Source: an uncultured Kiritimatiellota bacterium (GTDB lineage Bacteria > Verrucomicrobiota > Kiritimatiellia > RFP12 > UBA1067). From it: DNA of 14,903 nucleotides. The notes beneath the pieces are model-generated. The model was not told the DNA's origin, searched no databases, and saw nothing but the letters and a program-made list of their open reading frames with translations. Position numbers and translations under genes: made by a program. This document shows, in pieces, positions 12,708-14,903 of this stretch; positions within the stretch are counted from its first letter, which is position 1, and each line of letters begins with the position of its first letter. Location of the stretch: assembly GCA_934635045.1 (NCBI GenBank), contig CAKTZA010000076.1, positions 1 through 14,903 of the forward strand, given 5' to 3'.

Positions 12708-14903
12708 AGGCCAACTCCTTCTGAACGGTTTAATGTCCCGTCAAGCGCCCGCTCGACCCAAAAGCCGAACTTGGACACACGCAATGTTCCTGATTCAGAC
12801 ATCTCGAACCTTTGGTCTACAGACTCCAATTCATGGGTGACATCGCCCGTTTCCCCGGCGCTTTGCCAAAGAATCGGGATGTGCCAGGCGAGCAGTCCCT
12901 TTCGGCAGGGGAGTATCAGCGCATCCATCATCTTCGCCGCGTCAACGAAGAAGAAGTTGTCAATCCCGATCAGATGCCACTCATTTGCGCCCATTGCGTC
13001 TGAGGCACCACCATCGGTTAGCATGAGAAGTCCTGACGATTCCACTTCGGGACAGACAAGGCACTTCGCCGAGCCTCCCTGTAGAGAGTCAAACCAAGCA
13101 CCTTCGCATGCCTGCATCTGAACGCAGTCAACAAATGGCGTGATTGCACACCACACCCTTTCGCACACACCCCACCTGTGCCGGTTCATGCAGTCGTTGA
13201 CGGTCTTTTCTGGTGTCAGTTCCACTTTGACCCCCGTCGCCTTGTCGATGGTCGTCTGAGACCACTCTGTCTCGTTCTCCGTGAACGCCGCCGTGACGAC
13301 GATGTCGTCCTCGCCGCCGCTCGGCCTGACGGCGCGGTAGGTGTTCTTGAACGAGACCTCCTCGCCCGGCTCCAGGTCCTGCTCGAACGGCAGGGGGCGT
13401 CCTCCGTAGGGCACGAGGCCGTCCGCGCCCGCGATCTCGATGCGGACGTGCCCGCCGCGCGTGCCGCCGTACGCCCGGCAGTCGAGCTCCGTCTCGGTCG
13501 ACCGCCACGGGACGGTCTCGCCCGGCGCGTTCTCGTAGTCGTCCTCGAAGAAGACGACGCGCTTCGAGAACGTCGCCGACGCGCCCGGCAGGGGCGGGTC
13601 ATCGTCGTGGTCTTCGTCGCCGGGATGGTCGACGCTGCCACCGCAGCCGCAGAAGCCGCCGGAAGCCGGGAGGCGGTAGCCCTCGTATTCGAGGTAGCCC
13701 GTCGCGCTGCAGCCACCGCAGGCGCAGCTGTCGCCGCACGTGACCGTGAACGTGTAGCCGCTCCCCGAAATGCGGCAGCAGACGTTCGTCCACGTGAACG
13801 CCCCGCCAAGGCCAAAGGGGACAACTTGCATGGTGAACGTTCTGGAAGGTTTTGAGAATGTCTGGAAGGTCGAGGACAGCAACAGCGCATTCCGAGAAGG
13901 CTCACACGGAGGCACGGAGACACGGAGAATTGGCTTGTGGGCTTGGACGGCTCCGTGGCTCCGCATCTCCGTGTGAGAAAAGCTCCCCTGCATGGATGTT
14001 CCGTGTGAGCGAATCGAAACCGGCCAGTGGAGCCAAAGCGCCCGCTGATCCTTCTCCCACGAATCCTCGATGTCGTCGCTCGACCTGCCGGCGACCTCGA
14101 ACGGCATCGGGCACGTCACGCGGTACGTCTTGCCGATGAGGAGCGTGACGCGGTTTGTCGCGTCCGCCTTGACGATGAATGAGGGGTCGGCGAGGTTCGA
14201 CGCGCCGTCGCCCGCGAACGTCACCTGGGCGTTGGCGCGACGCACGACGAGATCGACCCAGCAGTAGGCGTTCGTGTTCGCGCCCTCCGGCAGCGTCTGG
14301 TGCGGGCCGAACTGGGGCGCGTCCGCCGCGACGAGCGGTGCGTCGTCCGCACCGTTCGGGATGCCGTCGTCGTCCCAGTCGTCGGGGTTGACGCGGCGGT
14401 AGATGCGCTCGACGCTGTTCGAGCGCGCGATGAAGTCGCCGTTTGGGAAAAGTTCAAGCTGTGCGTTGATTGGGGGATGAATCACGAGGGGGTTGCTTTC
14501 GCTGAACGTGGAGGTGCCTGCGGCGCTGAACACGGAGGTGTTGGAGGCGGGGAGGCACGGAGTTTCTTTGACAGGATTCACAGGATTTGAGGAGCGTGGC
14601 GGACCGTACGCAACAATCCTGTCACTCTTGTCCCTCCTGTTCAAAACCTTCCAACCCTCTCCGTGTCTCCGACCCTCAGAACCCTCCGTGTTTAACGCCG
14701 TAGGCTTTCCATCCCCAATCAGTGCTAATCCGTGAGAATCCGTGGCTACCCCTCTCTCATACGGATTCCCCAGAAAGAAGTTCTGCCACGTCAGCACGAC
14801 CGAGCCGTTCGCGGTCGCCGCCGTCCAGAGGTAGGACTGGTCGTGCCGCGCGAACATCGGCGCGCCGATGACGACGATCTCGTTCGAGGCGTTCCGCAGC
14901 TGC
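12704..14903 (-). CDS. Large Cys-rich exported protein, 5' end outside the window
   Basis: The frame is open to the right edge. Codons before ATG 14857 read QLRNASNEIVVIGAP, matching the internal module of the membrane-anchored paralogue, so that ATG is internal. Numbered from it: residues 1-32 native; about 36-128 translated repeat DNA; NAQLELFPNGDF (131-142); DDWDDDGIPNGADD (159-172), a Ca-binding thrombospondin-3-like loop; a second repeat-derived stretch about 282-341; a Cys-rich module (Cys 374, 378, 380, 383, 403, 405, with EYEGYRLP); an acidic linker (414-420); TENETEWSQTTIDKA (526-540); GVCERVWC (563-570); and a tail with FEMSESGTLRVSKFGF (684-699). I recall similar tails in uncharacterised exported proteins of Kiritimatiellota and Lentisphaerae. 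GC drops left of about 13210. Location extracellular or envelope by inference. Confidence 0.8.
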   Translation of the reverse strand, partial: QLRNASNEIVVIGAPMFARHDQSYLWTAATANGSVVLTWQNFFLGNPYERGVATDSHGLALIGDGKPTALNTEGSEGRRHGEGWKVLNRRDKSDRIVAYGPPRSSNPVNPVKETPCLPASNTSVFSAAGTSTFSESNPLVIHPPINAQLELFPNGDFIARSNSVERIYRRVNPDDWDDDGIPNGADDAPLVAADAPQFGPHQTLPEGANTNAYCWVDLVVRRANAQVTFAGDGASNLADPSFIVKADATNRVTLLIGKTYRVTCPMPFEVAGRSSDDIEDSWEKDQRALWLHWPVSIRSHGTSMQGSFSHTEMRSHGAVQAHKPILRVSVPPCEPSRNALLLSSTFQTFSKPSRTFTMQVVPFGLGGAFTWTNVCCRISGSGYTFTVTCGDSCACGGCSATGYLEYEGYRLPASGGFCGCGGSVDHPGDEDHDDDPPLPGASATFSKRVVFFEDDYENAPGETVPWRSTETELDCRAYGGTRGGHVRIEIAGADGLVPYGGRPLPFEQDLEPGEEVSFKNTYRAVRPSGGEDDIVVTAAFTENETEWSQTTIDKATGVKVELTPEKTVNDCMNRHRWGVCERVWCAITPFVDCVQMQACEGAWFDSLQGGSAKCLVCPEVESSGLLMLTDGGASDAMGANEWHLIGIDNFFFVDAAKMMDALILPCRKGLLAWHIPILWQSAGETGDVTHELESVDQRFEMSESGTLRVSKFGFWVERALDGTLNRSEGVGL
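12715..12720 (-). promoter_or_regulatory. Shine-Dalgarno of lipoprotein A
   Basis: AAGGAG, seven bases before ATG 12707 and inside the end of the upstream gene, consistent with translational coupling across the ATGA overlap. Confidence 0.65.
13841..13870. repeat. Short direct repeat TCTGGAAGGT
   Basis: TCTGGAAGGT occurs at 13841-13850 and 13861-13870, separated by TTTTGAGAATG-type sequence. A related GGAAGGTTTTGA string lies in inverted sense near 14641-14653. It adjoins the palindromic element at 13901 and looks like part of the same repeat-rich insertion. Confidence 0.55.
13901..13977. repeat. Palindromic repeat element, CACGGAG family, copy 3
   Basis: A 77-bp element with ends CTCACACGGAG (13901-13911) and CTCCGTGTGAG (13967-13977). 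Each arm is 27 bp (13901-13927, 13951-13977) with three CGGAG cores at 8-bp spacing. They match at 23 of 27 positions, and the mismatches are again at arm positions 12-14 and 20. The loop is 23 bases. It lies inside the large exported-protein gene and is read through in frame. Confidence 0.9.
13999..14009. repeat. Orphan element end
   Basis: TTCCGTGTGAG matches the right terminal CTCCGTGTGAG at 10 of 11 bases, just outside copy 3. It is probably a relic of another copy or of a partial deletion. Confidence 0.5.
14521..14700. repeat. Composite palindromic element, 42-bp outer arms with 9-bp inner units
   Basis: The outer arms 14521-14562 and 14659-14700 are inverted copies matching at 32 of 42 positions, both containing AACACGGAGG and CACGGAG. 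Inside, GACAGGATT and CACAGGATT (14570-14587) face AATCCTGTC, ACTCTTGTC and CCTCCTGTT (14615-14641), a strict 9-bp period. The block is translated in frame in the large exported protein. Confidence 0.8.
14717..14748. repeat. Arm of 10-bp CACGGATT units
   Basis: AATCAGTGct, AATCCGTGag and AATCCGTGG follow one another in a 10-bp period. This is the complement of the CACGGATT units at 11301-11329, here without a visible partner arm. Confidence 0.7.
14869..14903 (-). repeat. 35-bp exact repeat, second copy, cut by the window edge
   Basis: Identical to 10932-10966 for all 35 bases available. It encodes the same QLRNASNEIV module upstream of the internal ATG of the large exported protein, showing that this gene continues beyond the window. 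Confidence 0.9.

Noticed and set aside
14855..14857. ATG 14857 as the start of the large exported protein
   Set aside because: The frame is open upstream to the edge and encodes QLRNASNEIV, an internal module of the paralogue, so the true start lies outside the window.

Overview
The window is about 15 kb of GC-rich DNA in which every gene I accept lies on the minus strand, so transcription runs from right to left. I infer a member of the PVC group (Planctomycetes-Verrucomicrobia-Chlamydiae), most likely Kiritimatiellota or Lentisphaerae from a gut or similar carbohydrate-rich habitat. This rests on a DUF4838 protein, an autotransporter-type beta-strand-repeat protein without a barrel, a Tat lipoprotein and large Cys-rich exported proteins with a conserved tail. 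No rRNA, tRNA, CRISPR array or transposase is visible.

In transcript order, the right half (14903 to 8855) is one tightly coupled run of six genes: a 5'-truncated Cys-rich exported protein, lipoprotein A, a small secreted protein, a shorter membrane-anchored paralogue of the first protein, lipoprotein B and lipoprotein C. Most junctions overlap by 4 bases (ATGA or GTGA) or are a few bases apart. The two large proteins share a GC-rich module and then switch, at the same homologous point, to a more AT-rich C-terminal part followed by AT-richer lipoprotein genes. The three lipoproteins look like diverged paralogues. This is the best candidate here for an undescribed system: a duplicated cassette of large surface protein plus lipoprotein.

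The left half (8800 to 133) has its own candidate promoter and a 5'-UTR hairpin. It encodes a beta-helix surface protein, a DUF4838 glycosidase-like lipoprotein with a jelly-roll tail, a second TIM-barrel-like exported protein and a small Tat-exported TIM-barrel-like lipoprotein. I read this as an exported glycan-handling operon. The beta-helix gene is split by a 12-G run inside its signal-peptide codons: the start codon and signal peptide are in one frame and the mature protein in another. It would be in frame with 10 or 13 Gs, which suggests phase variation or a homopolymer error.

Small palindromic repeat elements are scattered through the window and mostly sit inside genes. Each arm is built from short tandem units with its own period: 7 bp (GAGGGAA), 8 bp (CACGGAGn), 9 bp (ACAGGATTn) and 10 bp (CACGGATTnn or ATTCGTGnnn). 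They are nested and paired as inverted repeats, and the host frames stay open through them. One element supplies the last residues and stop codon of a gene. I assign them to no named family.
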